Shown here in pieces: positions 51,570 through 60,268 of a stretch of DNA of 64,000 nt (position 1 is the first letter of the stretch; every line of letters starts with the position of its first letter). The position numbers and the translations under genes were made by a program. The notes beneath the pieces were generated by a model, which saw only the letters and a list, made by a program, of their open reading frames with translations, was not told the DNA's origin and made no database searches. Source of the DNA: Cellulosilyticum lentocellum DSM 5427 (GTDB lineage: Bacteria; Bacillota; Clostridia; Lachnospirales; Cellulosilyticaceae); NCBI RefSeq assembly GCF_000178835.2, contig NC_015275.1, positions 2,129,001 through 2,193,000 on the forward strand. The letters run 5' to 3'.

Positions 51570-51600
51570 ATAAAAATTTATTTTGAGGAGGAAGTAGAGC

Positions 51601-52332
51601 ATGAGCTTAGTTTTAATTCTTACAACTATCATTACCAGCGCTGCGGATAGTTTAAATCCAGTAGCCATTACTCAGCAATTTGTATTGCAAAGCCTGGTTA
51701 AAAATCCAAAACATATATGGTTTTTTATCTTAGCTACAGGTGTCACCAACTTTACTGGTGGGCTAATGGTATATTATGGATTAGTGGCTATTGTTTCCAC
51801 ATTATTTACCACAGTTTTGCTGACACATCAGCAAAACCTACTTATTTTAGAATTGATTGCAGGTATTATGATGCTTATATTAGCATGCTATGTCGTCTTG
51901 GACCAGAGGATTAAGTGTGCTATATACAAGGGACAACTTCAAAACGAAGACAATCAAGAGATGAAAGATCAGCAAATAATAGCTGAAAAAATCAAATCTG
52001 TTTCTCCTATTGCACTAATAGTATTAGGTGTTTTGGCGACAATTACAGAGTTGGCAACAGCTTTGCCTTACTTTGCTTTTCTTGCGGTATTACTGAATTA
52101 CAAATTGACATTTTTACAAGTCATTTCAATTTTGTTACTTTATAATTTCATTTATTCATCCCCGCTGATGATGTTATATTTTATTTATAGGAAAAAGCAG
52201 GTATTGTTTGATAAGCTTTACAAGTTGATAAAAAAGAAAGTAACCAAATGGGCTTCAGTCATTATACCTACCTTATTTATAATAACAGGAATTGTTTTGT
52301 TATTTCATTCTATAAGGATGTTGCTGAGATAA
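51601..52332 (+). CDS. GAP/LysE-like polytopic membrane protein
   Basis: 243 residues with six membrane segments. It starts with SLVLILTTIITSAADSLNPVAI; the DSLNP motif near the first helix is typical of the LysE/CcdA/GAP transporter superfamily. A second half-repeat has LATITELATALPYFAFLA. Relatives export small molecules or metals, or carry electrons across the membrane; there are no paired cysteines, so a thiol role is unlikely. Control by a 137-base attenuated leader suggests it responds to a specific signal. Confidence 0.65.
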   Translation: MSLVLILTTIITSAADSLNPVAITQQFVLQSLVKNPKHIWFFILATGVTNFTGGLMVYYGLVAIVSTLFTTVLLTHQQNLLILELIAGIMMLILACYVVLDQRIKCAIYKGQLQNEDNQEMKDQQIIAEKIKSVSPIALIVLGVLATITELATALPYFAFLAVLLNYKLTFLQVISILLLYNFIYSSPLMMLYFIYRKKQVLFDKLYKLIKKKVTKWASVIIPTLFIITGIVLLFHSIRMLLR

Positions 52333-52473
52333 AAGACAATAGGTCACAATAAAAACATATTATTTTTAAAAAGTTTAAAAATATGTAAAAATATATTGTG
52401 TATTGTCCGTATTAATGATATAGTCTATTAGGTTTTAATTTAGTCCAGAGAGGCTAAAAAAGGAGGAGATACT

Positions 52474-53772
52474 ATGTCAGATTTAGAAGTTTCAAGTAAT
52501 ACCGTTATTAAGGTGGATGTTCAGGAAAAAGTACCACTTTTAAAGGCCATTCCCTTAAGCCTTCAACATTTATTTGCTATGTTTGGGGCCTCTGTTCTTG
52601 TTCCTATTTTGTTCAAAATTGATCCTACTACAGTTTTATTTTTCAATGGAATAGGTACTTTGTTTTATGCCTTTATTACAAAAGGAAAAATTCCAGCTTA
52701 TCTAGGTTCTAGTTTTGCCTATTTAGCACCAAGTTTTTTACTTATGAGTCAAGGCTATGACTTTCAAACGATTCAAAGTGGGTTCTTTGTTTCTGGTCTT
52801 GCTTTTGCTCTTGTTGCTACTATTATTTACTTTACAGGAACCAAATGGATTAACAAACTTTTTCCACCTGCTGCTATGGGTGCTATCGTAACAATTATTG
52901 GTCTAGAACTGGCACCTACTGCCGCTGATATGGCAGGTTTTGCTGTAGGAGGCTCTAATAATCCTGAGGTGACTAATATGACATGGGTTATTATTTCTAT
53001 GGTAACACTTGTAACGGTTATTTTATGTAATGTATTATTACGAGGATTTTTAAAGATCATACCTATACTTATTGGGGTTGTTGTTGGCTACATAACGGCT
53101 TATTTTATGGGTGAGGTTAACTTTGAAGCAGTACAAAAAGCAAATCTTTTTGTTGTACCAGCAATTAAATTAGCAAAATTTGATACAACTGTTATTATGA
53201 GCATTTTACCAGCAACCTTCGTTGTTATTGCAGAACACATTGGTCATTTAAAAGTAACAAGTAGTATTGTGGGACGAGACTTAGCTCAAGATCCAGGACT
53301 TCATCGTTCACTTTTAGGAGATGGTTTATCAACTGCTTTTTCTGGATTATTTGGTTCTGTTCCAACGACTACTTATGGTGAAAATATTGGGGTTATGGCC
53401 CTTACAAAAGTATATAGTGTTTATGTTATTTGTGGTGCAGGTATTCTTTCTATTTTATTAGGATTTTCTGGAACACTTTCTGCACTTATTATAAATATTC
53501 CAACACCTGTTGTTGGCGGGATTAGTTTACTTTTATTTGGTACCATAGCAACTTCAGGTCTTAGAACATTTATTGAAGATCAAGTGGATTTTTCTAAATC
53601 TAGAAATCTTATTCTTACTTCAATCATTTTTATTATAGGACTTAGTGGCATAACCGTTGCTATTGGCCCTGTAAGTTTAAGTGGTATGGGACTTGCTACT
53701 ATGGTGGCTATAATTTTAAGTCTTTTATTTATGCTATTTGATAAATTAGGTATTATGAATGAGCCACAATAA
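52474..53772 (+). CDS. uraA: Uracil permease (NCS2 family)
   Basis: 432 residues and about fourteen membrane spans. NCS2 motifs: LQHLFAMFGASVLVP near the N-terminus, AYLGSSFAYLAPS, FVVIAEHIGHLKVTSSIVGR (with the substrate-binding Glu in VIAEHIGH) and SVPTTTYGENIGVMALTKV. This set is typical of uracil rather than xanthine carriers. AGGAGGAG precedes the ATG. There is no attenuator of PyrR type that I could make out in the 140 bases upstream. Confidence 0.9.
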   Translation: MSDLEVSSNTVIKVDVQEKVPLLKAIPLSLQHLFAMFGASVLVPILFKIDPTTVLFFNGIGTLFYAFITKGKIPAYLGSSFAYLAPSFLLMSQGYDFQTIQSGFFVSGLAFALVATIIYFTGTKWINKLFPPAAMGAIVTIIGLELAPTAADMAGFAVGGSNNPEVTNMTWVIISMVTLVTVILCNVLLRGFLKIIPILIGVVVGYITAYFMGEVNFEAVQKANLFVVPAIKLAKFDTTVIMSILPATFVVIAEHIGHLKVTSSIVGRDLAQDPGLHRSLLGDGLSTAFSGLFGSVPTTTYGENIGVMALTKVYSVYVICGAGILSILLGFSGTLSALIINIPTPVVGGISLLLFGTIATSGLRTFIEDQVDFSKSRNLILTSIIFIIGLSGITVAIGPVSLSGMGLATMVAIILSLLFMLFDKLGIMNEPQ

Positions 53773-53788
53773 ATATTAAACAAAAAAA

Positions 53789-53831
53789 ATAGCCAGTGGA
53801 TGAAGCATTTTCAACCACTGGCTAGTTTTTT
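53789..53831. terminator. Bidirectional terminator between uraA and the PII-like gene
   Basis: ATAGCCAGTGG / CCACTGGCTAG (10-11 bp) with a 15-base loop. Six T follow on the plus strand and eight A precede it, so it serves both converging genes. Confidence 0.88.
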
Positions 53832-53860
53832 GTATTCGTTTATTATGATAAAAGTATAAG

Positions 53861-54583
53861 CTATTCTATGGTTTCTTCTGTGTTAAACTGAGGAATGGCA
53901 GTTTCGCTTAAACCGAGAGCACAGTCAACAGGAAGAGAGAAAGAAATACCTCGACCTTCAGTGTTAATCCCGGCAGCTTCAGCTATCGCCTTCATCACCT
54001 TATTTTTTTCATCCTTTCGAACCACAATAAGAATGACATCCTTCTCAGGCTGAATAGAGATTCCGAGAAACTTTTGAGCTTCCTCACCACCTAGACCAAG
54101 AGCATGTATAAGTGTTCCACCTTTAGCACCAGCAGCACTAGCAGCCGCCTTAACCTCAGGAAAATGTCCTTTTGTGATAATGCTAATAATTAGTTCGTGT
54201 TGATACCCATCTGCCATATTGAGTTCATCCTCCTTTATTAATTCAGTGTTTTTTGTACTATCTGCTTCCACAATACTTGAAAGAAAACTAGTCATACTTG
54301 AAACAGGAACAGAAAAAGCAATTCCTTTTCCTGGTTTTTTTAAGTACATTTTTTCTTCAAGTATAGAGAAAATGCGTTTTGTTCTTTCTGGTGACAGAAG
54401 ACTAATCATAATACTTTTTTTATTCTCTCCTAAGCCAAGATAATCAAGAATAACGGAATCTGCCATACCATGACCATGAGTAACGATTCTTATAGGAATC
54501 TGTTCATTAATGTATATATCTGCAATCTGTTTTCCTCGACTATAATCTACAATCGTAAAAACAGCTCTCATTTGCTTATTCAT
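53861..54583 (-). CDS. Tandem (doubled) PII-like signalling protein
   Basis: 240 residues made of two PII-like units. The second (about 128-230) is clear: HELIISIITKGHFPEVKAAA, GAKGGTLIHALGLG, FLGISIQPEKDVILIVVRKD and GRGISFSLPVD. The first (about 5-100) repeats the plan in diverged form: MRAVFTIVDYSRGKQIADIY, DYLGLGENKKSIMISLLSPE, GKGIAFSVPVS. The start codon shares its A with the TGA of the upstream membrane gene (TGATG), and GGAGGA lies just before. PII proteins bind nucleotides and gate transporters, so regulation of the DUF1538 partner is the natural inference. Confidence 0.8.
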   Translation of the reverse strand: MNKQMRAVFTIVDYSRGKQIADIYINEQIPIRIVTHGHGMADSVILDYLGLGENKKSIMISLLSPERTKRIFSILEEKMYLKKPGKGIAFSVPVSSMTSFLSSIVEADSTKNTELIKEDELNMADGYQHELIISIITKGHFPEVKAAASAAGAKGGTLIHALGLGGEEAQKFLGISIQPEKDVILIVVRKDEKNKVMKAIAEAAGINTEGRGISFSLPVDCALGLSETAIPQFNTEETIE

Positions 54584-56121
54584 CAATAATCCTCCTCCAC
54601 ATCATATTCAATAATTTCATCTGATAAAATAATGTTTCCTAGATTTACAGAAAGAGTAATTTCTTTTGAAGCTTTAATTTTACTTATAAGACCTAGCATT
54701 TGTATTGTTACAAGGGGAGTCATAGCAACAAAAGCAACAATACCAAAAGCATCAGTGAGAATATTTCCACCTATTGCTTCACAGGCACCTATGGCCAGTG
54801 GAAGTAAGAAAGTTGCAGTCATAGGTCCTGAAGCTACACCGCCTGAATCAAAAGCAATTGCTGTAAAAATAGGAGGAACAAAAAAGGTCATAATGAGTGA
54901 GAAAATATAGCCAGGAATAAGGATATACCAAATAGATATACCTGTTATGACACGAAGCATAGAAAGGGCTACTGAGATGGCTACACCGATAGCCAGGCTA
55001 TATCCCATAGCTTTACCTTTAATACGTCCTTCAGTTATATCTTCTACTTGTGTCTTTAAAACGTGTACAGCAGGTTCAGCAGCAACAATAAAGTAACCTA
55101 TAATTGCTCCTAAAGGAACAAGAATCCAGTAAAAGCTACTTGTTGCAATTTGATGACCAATAAAATAGCCGATAGTCATAAATCCTACATTAACACCAGT
55201 AAGAAAGAGCACAAGTCCTATATAAGTATAGACCATACCAATTGCAATTTTAATTAAGCTTCTTTTATCAAGCCTTAGTGTAGCAAACTGGAAAATAATA
55301 AAGAAAATAATGATGGGAAGTATTGCAATAGCAACTTCCTCAAAATAGGTTACAAAAGCATTGCCATAGGCAGAGAGGATTTCTTTGATATTTCCATATT
55401 CAGTAACAACGAAGTGTGATGATGTAACACTTGAAGTATCGTTGAAAATACCAAGGATGAGAACCGTAAGAATAGGTCCTATTGAACATAGTGCAACAAG
55501 GCCAAAGCTATCTTCTTCTGAGGTCTTGTCGCCTCGAACAGAAGCTAACCCCACACCAAGGGCCATGATGAAAGGAACAGTTATTGGACCTGTTGTAACA
55601 CCACCTGAGTCGAAGGCGATAGCAATAAAGTTATTAGGAATAAGTGGCGAAAGTGCAAGACCAAACAAAAGTATGTACATAATTATAAGAATGTATGCCA
55701 GTTTTACTTGAAGGTAAACACGGAAAAAGGATACCACAAGGAATACACCAACACCTACTGAAATGGCAACAATAAGTACCGTGGTATCGACAATAGGAGC
55801 AGTGTCTGCTAGAACCCTAAGATCCGGTTCAGCTATGGTCACAATGACACCTAGAATAAAACATATAAGAGCAATAAACCAAACGTTTCTTGATTTAGTC
55901 AGATGGGAGCCTATGGATTCACCTATAGCCATCATTGAAATATCTGCACCAAGTGTAAAAAACATCATACCTGCAATCAAAATTACAGTACCAATGAGAA
56001 ACAAAATGATTGAGTTAATGGGGATATCCACCACCGTAAAACATAGCGCTAGTACTATAGCTGCAACAGGCAAAACTGCAGCAAGTGATTCTTTAAATTT
56101 AGTTAGTATTTCTTTTTTCAA
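54583..56121 (-). CDS. DUF1538 membrane transporter-like protein (internally doubled)
   Basis: About 512 residues with some fourteen hydrophobic segments. Two homologous halves are obvious: FIAIAFDSGGVTTGPITVPF with SFGLVALCSIGPILTVLILG, and FTAIAFDSGGVASGPMTATF with AFGIVAFVAMTPLVTIQMLG. The re-entrant-like AFDSGGVxxGP loops look like a substrate path, as in inverted-repeat transporters. The substrate is unknown. The start was set at TTG 56121, six bases after AGGTG; ATG 56127 and a longer frame to 56151 are alternatives. Its stop overlaps the PII-like gene. Confidence 0.8.
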   Translation of the reverse strand: MKKEILTKFKESLAAVLPVAAIVLALCFTVVDIPINSIILFLIGTVILIAGMMFFTLGADISMMAIGESIGSHLTKSRNVWFIALICFILGVIVTIAEPDLRVLADTAPIVDTTVLIVAISVGVGVFLVVSFFRVYLQVKLAYILIIMYILLFGLALSPLIPNNFIAIAFDSGGVTTGPITVPFIMALGVGLASVRGDKTSEEDSFGLVALCSIGPILTVLILGIFNDTSSVTSSHFVVTEYGNIKEILSAYGNAFVTYFEEVAIAILPIIIFFIIFQFATLRLDKRSLIKIAIGMVYTYIGLVLFLTGVNVGFMTIGYFIGHQIATSSFYWILVPLGAIIGYFIVAAEPAVHVLKTQVEDITEGRIKGKAMGYSLAIGVAISVALSMLRVITGISIWYILIPGYIFSLIMTFFVPPIFTAIAFDSGGVASGPMTATFLLPLAIGACEAIGGNILTDAFGIVAFVAMTPLVTIQMLGLISKIKASKEITLSVNLGNIILSDEIIEYDVEEDY

Positions 56122-56151
56122 ATGCATCACCTCTCTGTTGATATTTGACAT

Positions 56152-57061
56152 ATCAAGTATATTGTAATCATTATAATAAACTTAGACATAAACTTTTACC
56201 TATTCCTAAAAAGATTATCATTTTTTAGCTACGCTGTAATGGGTACTAGCTTTATATAACCCAGTATTTGTAGTAGCGTCTTTACCTCTTATAGACTTTT
56301 AATAGTAATGTAATAATAGTAGTAGATGTATCCTTCCAAAGCTGATGTATTAACATGAATTATTTTATCTAGAGTATTTCTTTAGCGAAAAAGTGTATTT
56401 TTGTTTTTGGAAAATAAGTTGAGGATATGTTTTTAAAACCCAAAATCTTAATACTAAAAATGTTTTAGATAAATATAGAGTTTAAAACTTCTTAAATTAA
56501 TTAGAATTGAAGAAAGGAGATAATCGTTTTAATACATCTTTAACAGTCATAAACCAAAAGGAATGATAGAATTAAAAACAAATGTAAGATTAGAGACAAT
56601 CTTTTTATTATTTTTGGTATAAGAAATCTTAAAAGCTTACAGGATAAAATATGAAAGGCATATAGACCTAGTTAATAGGCCAATTGCTTAAGAGGTCTTC
56701 CTAGTGTACTGATACGTATGTTAGGAAAAGATTTTTGTTAAGTTTATACATGATACTATATTAATAGTATAATTGATTTTATAATCCTCTTCAAGAAGTA
56801 CAAGATAGCTATAGTATATTTTGTATACAAGAATAAAAAAACATACCTAAATTGATATAATTATATATTTTTTACACAAAACAATGAATAAAAATTAGAT
56901 ACGGTATTAAGTAATGAGGTGTACAGAGAAGATAAACTGACCTATAATAAGAGTAAGATAGAAATCCAAAGACAAGAAATAATTTTAAGATAAAAATGAA
57001 AAAGTATAAGGATTTAAGTTTCTAAGTTGATGAATCTATGAAAAGGGGTTTTTAATAAATA
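56152..57061. other. Long AT-rich gap without a supported gene
   Basis: About 910 bases between the divergent DUF1538 and TetR genes. I see no coding frame worth reporting. There is a TATAAT-like box for the minus-strand operon (ATTATA at 56171-56176) and one for the plus strand (TATAAT at 56943-56948). A potential stem lies around 56230-56276 (TGGGT / ACCCA inside ACGCT / AGCGT, read on the minus strand). The stretch may be a decayed gene or a long regulatory region. Confidence 0.5.
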
Positions 57062-57661
57062 ATGAGAGAATTAAAAAGTGTCGAGGAAAAAATTTTAGAT
57101 AGAGCATTATATTTAATGGGAAAAAGCGGAACCACCAATGTTCCTATAAGGGCTATTGCAAAAGAAGCTGAAGTAAATGTAAGTGCTATAAATTATTATT
57201 TTCGATCTAAAAATGAGATGCTTCAGCAAGTAAAGGAATTTTATATTACGAACACAACGGGGGTGCATTCGATTTTAGATGATGAAGCATATACTGAAGA
57301 AGAAAGACTCATTTTATTTGCAAATGAAATTATGGAATATACTTTAAGATATCCAGGCTTAGCAGTTATTTTAAAAGAAGCAGTAAGCTTAAAGGATCAA
57401 GATGAACTATCAAAAAGTATATTTGAGGTTACACAAATCATACATCACAAGATGGAACGTATATTAGCGCGTATTATTAATGAGGAGAAAGAATGTATTC
57501 TATATAGCAGATTAATCTTTATGTCTTCTATTATTTATCCAATAGAAAATAGTGAGCTTAGTAGTATAGATATTAATATCCTTTCAACTAAGGAGCAACG
57601 AATAAATTATATAAAGCATATTATTAAAGTATTAAAAAATACTTCCTTGAAAGATTGTTAA
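57062..57661 (+). CDS. TetR-family transcriptional regulator
   Basis: 199 residues. The N-terminal helix-turn-helix is typical: VPIRAIAKEAEVNVSAINYY followed by FRSKNEMLQQVKEFY. The C-terminal helical ligand domain is unlike any that I recognise. It is followed by a terminator, a perfect palindrome and the promoter of a flavin oxidoreductase, which it most likely controls. The start ATG has AAGGGG about 11 bases upstream. Confidence 0.88.
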   Translation: MRELKSVEEKILDRALYLMGKSGTTNVPIRAIAKEAEVNVSAINYYFRSKNEMLQQVKEFYITNTTGVHSILDDEAYTEEERLILFANEIMEYTLRYPGLAVILKEAVSLKDQDELSKSIFEVTQIIHHKMERILARIINEEKECILYSRLIFMSSIIYPIENSELSSIDINILSTKEQRINYIKHIIKVLKNTSLKDC

Positions 57662-57682
57662 TAATAACAGTCTTCTTTTTTT
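57651..57682 (+). terminator. Terminator overlapping the TetR stop codon
   Basis: AAGATTGTT / AACAGTCTT (one wobble) followed by C and seven T; the left arm lies in the last codons of the gene. Confidence 0.8.
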
Positions 57683-57689
57683 GTCAAAA

Positions 57690-57708
57690 TTAAAACAAAA
57701 TGTTTTAA
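57690..57708. promoter_or_regulatory. Perfect palindrome, probable TetR-family operator
   Basis: TTAAAACA-AAA-TGTTTTAA, perfect 8-bp arms around three bases, ending five bases before the -35 box of the oxidoreductase promoter. Confidence 0.65.
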
Positions 57709-57713
57709 ACGTA

Positions 57714-57742
57714 TTGATTTAAGATTTTTAATGATTTATAAT
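57714..57742 (+). promoter_or_regulatory. Promoter of the flavin oxidoreductase
   Basis: TTGATT (57714-57719), a 17-base spacer and a perfect TATAAT (57737-57742), 75 bases before the start codon. Confidence 0.8.
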
Positions 57743-57817
57743 TCGGATATAAGTGAATTTAATTTGTTTTGCTTACTATTGTTAAATAAATAACTAATAG
57801 AATAAAGGAGGAATATT

Positions 57818-59752
57818 ATGTCATTTGATCATCTATTTAATCCTATTAAGATTAGAGGATTAGAATTAAAAAACAGAGTAGTATTTCCAGCTATGGGAAC
57901 TAAAATGGTAACAGAAGATAAGTTTATGACACAACAAAATATTGATTACCATGTTGCTAGAGCATTAGGTGGCTGTGGGTTAAACTTTACAGAAGTGTGT
58001 GCAGTTTATGCGCCTGCTTCAGTAAAAAATTTCCTATCTATTGCAGAAGATAAGTATATTCCTGAACTGAAGAAATTTGCAGATGCCATTCATAAAGCAG
58101 GGGGAAAAACTGGTGTTCAACTTTGGTTAGGTGGATTGGTCGCACGCTATGATCCAGAAGCAAAAATTGTTATTCCTAGTGATATGCCTATAGGGGGAGG
58201 TTCAGTCATCCCCGGTGCTAGTATTGAAACGATAAAAGAAGCTACTCATGCTTTTGGCACGGCAGCTAAACGTGCTGTAGAAGCTGGTTATGACACCATA
58301 GAATTTCATGCAGGGCATAATTATACGCCCCATTCCTTCTTAAGTCCTTATTTCAACAGAAGAAATGATGAATACGGTGGCTCCTTAGAAAACAGAGCAA
58401 GATTTTTAATAGAATGTATTAAAGCTATTCGAAGTAATATACCAGAGGATATGCCTTTATTTATGAGAATCGATGCACATGATGACTACTTAGAAAATGG
58501 CCTAACCATTGAAGAAGTCATTGCTTTTTGTAAAATGGCGAAAGAAGCAGGTGTAGATGTATTAGATGTATCTAGAGGTAATTTCTCAAGTAAAGCCCTT
58601 AAGTATGAAGTGCCATCTATAGACCTTCCTAGAGGTTTTAATGTTGAGAATGCAGCAAGAATAAAAAAAGAAACAGGTATGCTAACTATAGCTGTTGGGC
58701 GTATTAATACGCCTGAACAAGCAGATATAATTATTGGAAATAATCAAGCGGATATGGTAGTAATTGGACGTGGGCAATTAGCCGATCCTGATTTTTGTAA
58801 TAAAGCAAAAGAAGGCAAAGAGGATCAAATTGTACGCTGCGTAGGCTGTAATCAAGGATGCTATGATGGTTTTGTATCAACCGAAATCCCTTACATAACT
58901 TGTATGCGAAATCCAGCTTTAGGTAGAGAAGTAGAGTATGCCTTAGTAAAAACAACAGAACCTAAGAAAGTTCTAATAGCTGGAGGAGGAGTAGCAGGTT
59001 TAGAAGCAGCTATGACCTTACAGCAAAGAGGACATCATCCTATAGTATGTGAAGCAGCGGCTACACTTGGTGGCCAGTTTGTACTTGCTGGTGCAGCGCC
59101 AAGGAAAGAAGAAATGAAAGAAGCAGCTTTATGGATGGGAGAGCAAGCATTAAAGGAAGGCATTGATATACGCTTAGAAACACCAATAACAGAAGCACTT
59201 ATTGATGAGCTATTACCAGATGAAGTTATTATAGCTATTGGAGCCGAACCTATGTCCTTAAATATTACAGGTAATGACCTGCCTCATGTAGTGAATTCTC
59301 ATGAGGTTCTTGAAGGAAAGATAAATGTACAAGGTAATATTGTTATTATAGGTGGTGGGCTTGTTGGCTTAGAGGTTGCTGAATATGCCGAAGGAAAAGC
59401 AAAACAAATTACTGTAGTAGAAATGCAAAATGAAGTAGCCAAAGATCTAGGAGAGATACGTAAAATTAGTGTTATAGAAAATATTGAAGCAGCAGGAATA
59501 AAGACCCTAACACATTCAAAATGTGTGGAAATTAATAACGAAGTAGTAGTGATTGATAAAGAAGGACAATTAGAAGAAATACCTTATGATTTGGTTGTAG
59601 TAGCAATAGGTGCTAAATCTAGAAACTTTGAGAATATAACTACAGCTTGCCATAAAAAAGGTATACCTTATCATATTATTGGTGATGCTGTAAGAGCACG
59701 TAGAGCACTTAACTCTGTTGCAGAAGCTGCTGCTGTAGCAAGGCTTATTTAA
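57818..59752 (+). CDS. Old-yellow-enzyme-type FMN/FAD/Fe-S oxidoreductase (enoate reductase / dienoyl-CoA reductase group)
   Basis: 644 residues in three parts. Residues 1-335 form the FMN-binding TIM barrel (LELKNRVVFPAMGT, EFHAGHNYTPHSFLSPYFN with the catalytic His/Asn-type pair and Tyr, RRNDEYGGSLENRARF). A four-cysteine Fe-S site follows (CVGCNQGC and C in YITCMRNP, about 341-360). The C-terminal half binds FAD and NAD(P)H (VLIAGGGVAGLEAAM, NIVIIGGGLVGLEVAEY). Such enzymes reduce activated C=C bonds, for example in bile-acid or unsaturated-acid metabolism. The substrate is unknown. TetR control is suggested by the operator upstream. Confidence 0.9.
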   Translation: MSFDHLFNPIKIRGLELKNRVVFPAMGTKMVTEDKFMTQQNIDYHVARALGGCGLNFTEVCAVYAPASVKNFLSIAEDKYIPELKKFADAIHKAGGKTGVQLWLGGLVARYDPEAKIVIPSDMPIGGGSVIPGASIETIKEATHAFGTAAKRAVEAGYDTIEFHAGHNYTPHSFLSPYFNRRNDEYGGSLENRARFLIECIKAIRSNIPEDMPLFMRIDAHDDYLENGLTIEEVIAFCKMAKEAGVDVLDVSRGNFSSKALKYEVPSIDLPRGFNVENAARIKKETGMLTIAVGRINTPEQADIIIGNNQADMVVIGRGQLADPDFCNKAKEGKEDQIVRCVGCNQGCYDGFVSTEIPYITCMRNPALGREVEYALVKTTEPKKVLIAGGGVAGLEAAMTLQQRGHHPIVCEAAATLGGQFVLAGAAPRKEEMKEAALWMGEQALKEGIDIRLETPITEALIDELLPDEVIIAIGAEPMSLNITGNDLPHVVNSHEVLEGKINVQGNIVIIGGGLVGLEVAEYAEGKAKQITVVEMQNEVAKDLGEIRKISVIENIEAAGIKTLTHSKCVEINNEVVVIDKEGQLEEIPYDLVVVAIGAKSRNFENITTACHKKGIPYHIIGDAVRARRALNSVAEAAAVARLI

Positions 59753-59812
59753 TAACAGAGCATCTAGTGGACGGATTATTATTTCATTAGTAGTATTAAT
59801 AGAAAAACTGCT

Positions 59813-59852
59813 GATGAGTACTTTATTTTAAGTATTCATCAGCAGTTTTTCA
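59813..59852 (+). terminator. Terminator after the oxidoreductase
   Basis: AAACTGCTGATGA-TACTT pairs with AAGTA-TCATCAGCAGTTT (near-perfect) and ends in five T. Confidence 0.88.
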
Positions 59853-59934
59853 CCTTTAATATTTACTCGTTAGACATCAGAAATGATAGTTTTTTAGACT
59901 GAGACAAATAAAATTAGAAGGGCGAGAAGTCAAT

Positions 59935-60102
59935 ATGGCCTGTGATACAGTGCTTTTAGCTAGGAGATATAGACCTAATATAGAAATCAGTAAGGCGTAC
60001 GAAGAGCTATCCGAAGTAATACCAATCGGGGATTGTATACAAGCGGGAGAAATCTATAATGCCATACATCAGGTATACAAGCTAATAAACCAACTTTCTT
60101 AG
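59935..60102 (+). pseudogene. C-terminal remnant of a second FAD-dependent oxidoreductase
   Basis: The 55-residue frame begins MACDTVLLARRYRPNIEIS and continues EVIPIGDCIQAGEIYNAIHQ. This is the closing segment of the FAD/NAD domain in the same enzyme group (DTVLLA...G, VxxIGDC...I..AIH). The upstream ~590 residues of such a protein are absent. Its wording differs from the end of the intact neighbour, so it derives from another paralogue. Confidence 0.75.
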
Positions 60103-60208
60103 AATCTATATTAAAAAGACAACCACGTTTTTAGCAATGTTTAAAACAATTAATAGGTAGTGTTAGGATTAAGCGATAAAAGTAATTTTTTGTGTTTTGA
60201 AATAATAA

Positions 60209-60237
60209 TTGAACACATAATTGACATCGCGTATAAT
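60209..60237 (+). promoter_or_regulatory. Promoter of the lipid kinase gene
   Basis: TTGAAC (60209-60214), a 17-base spacer and TATAAT (60232-60237), 31 bases before the start. Confidence 0.7.
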
Positions 60238-60268
60238 AATCGTAATCATAGATTAAGGTGGTGATGAA

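Noticed and set aside
54632-56167. Three plus-strand frames opposite the DUF1538 gene (54632-54910, 55385-55711, 55763-56167)
   Set aside because: They lie antisense to a clear membrane-protein gene and show no domain or binding site; they are composition shadows.
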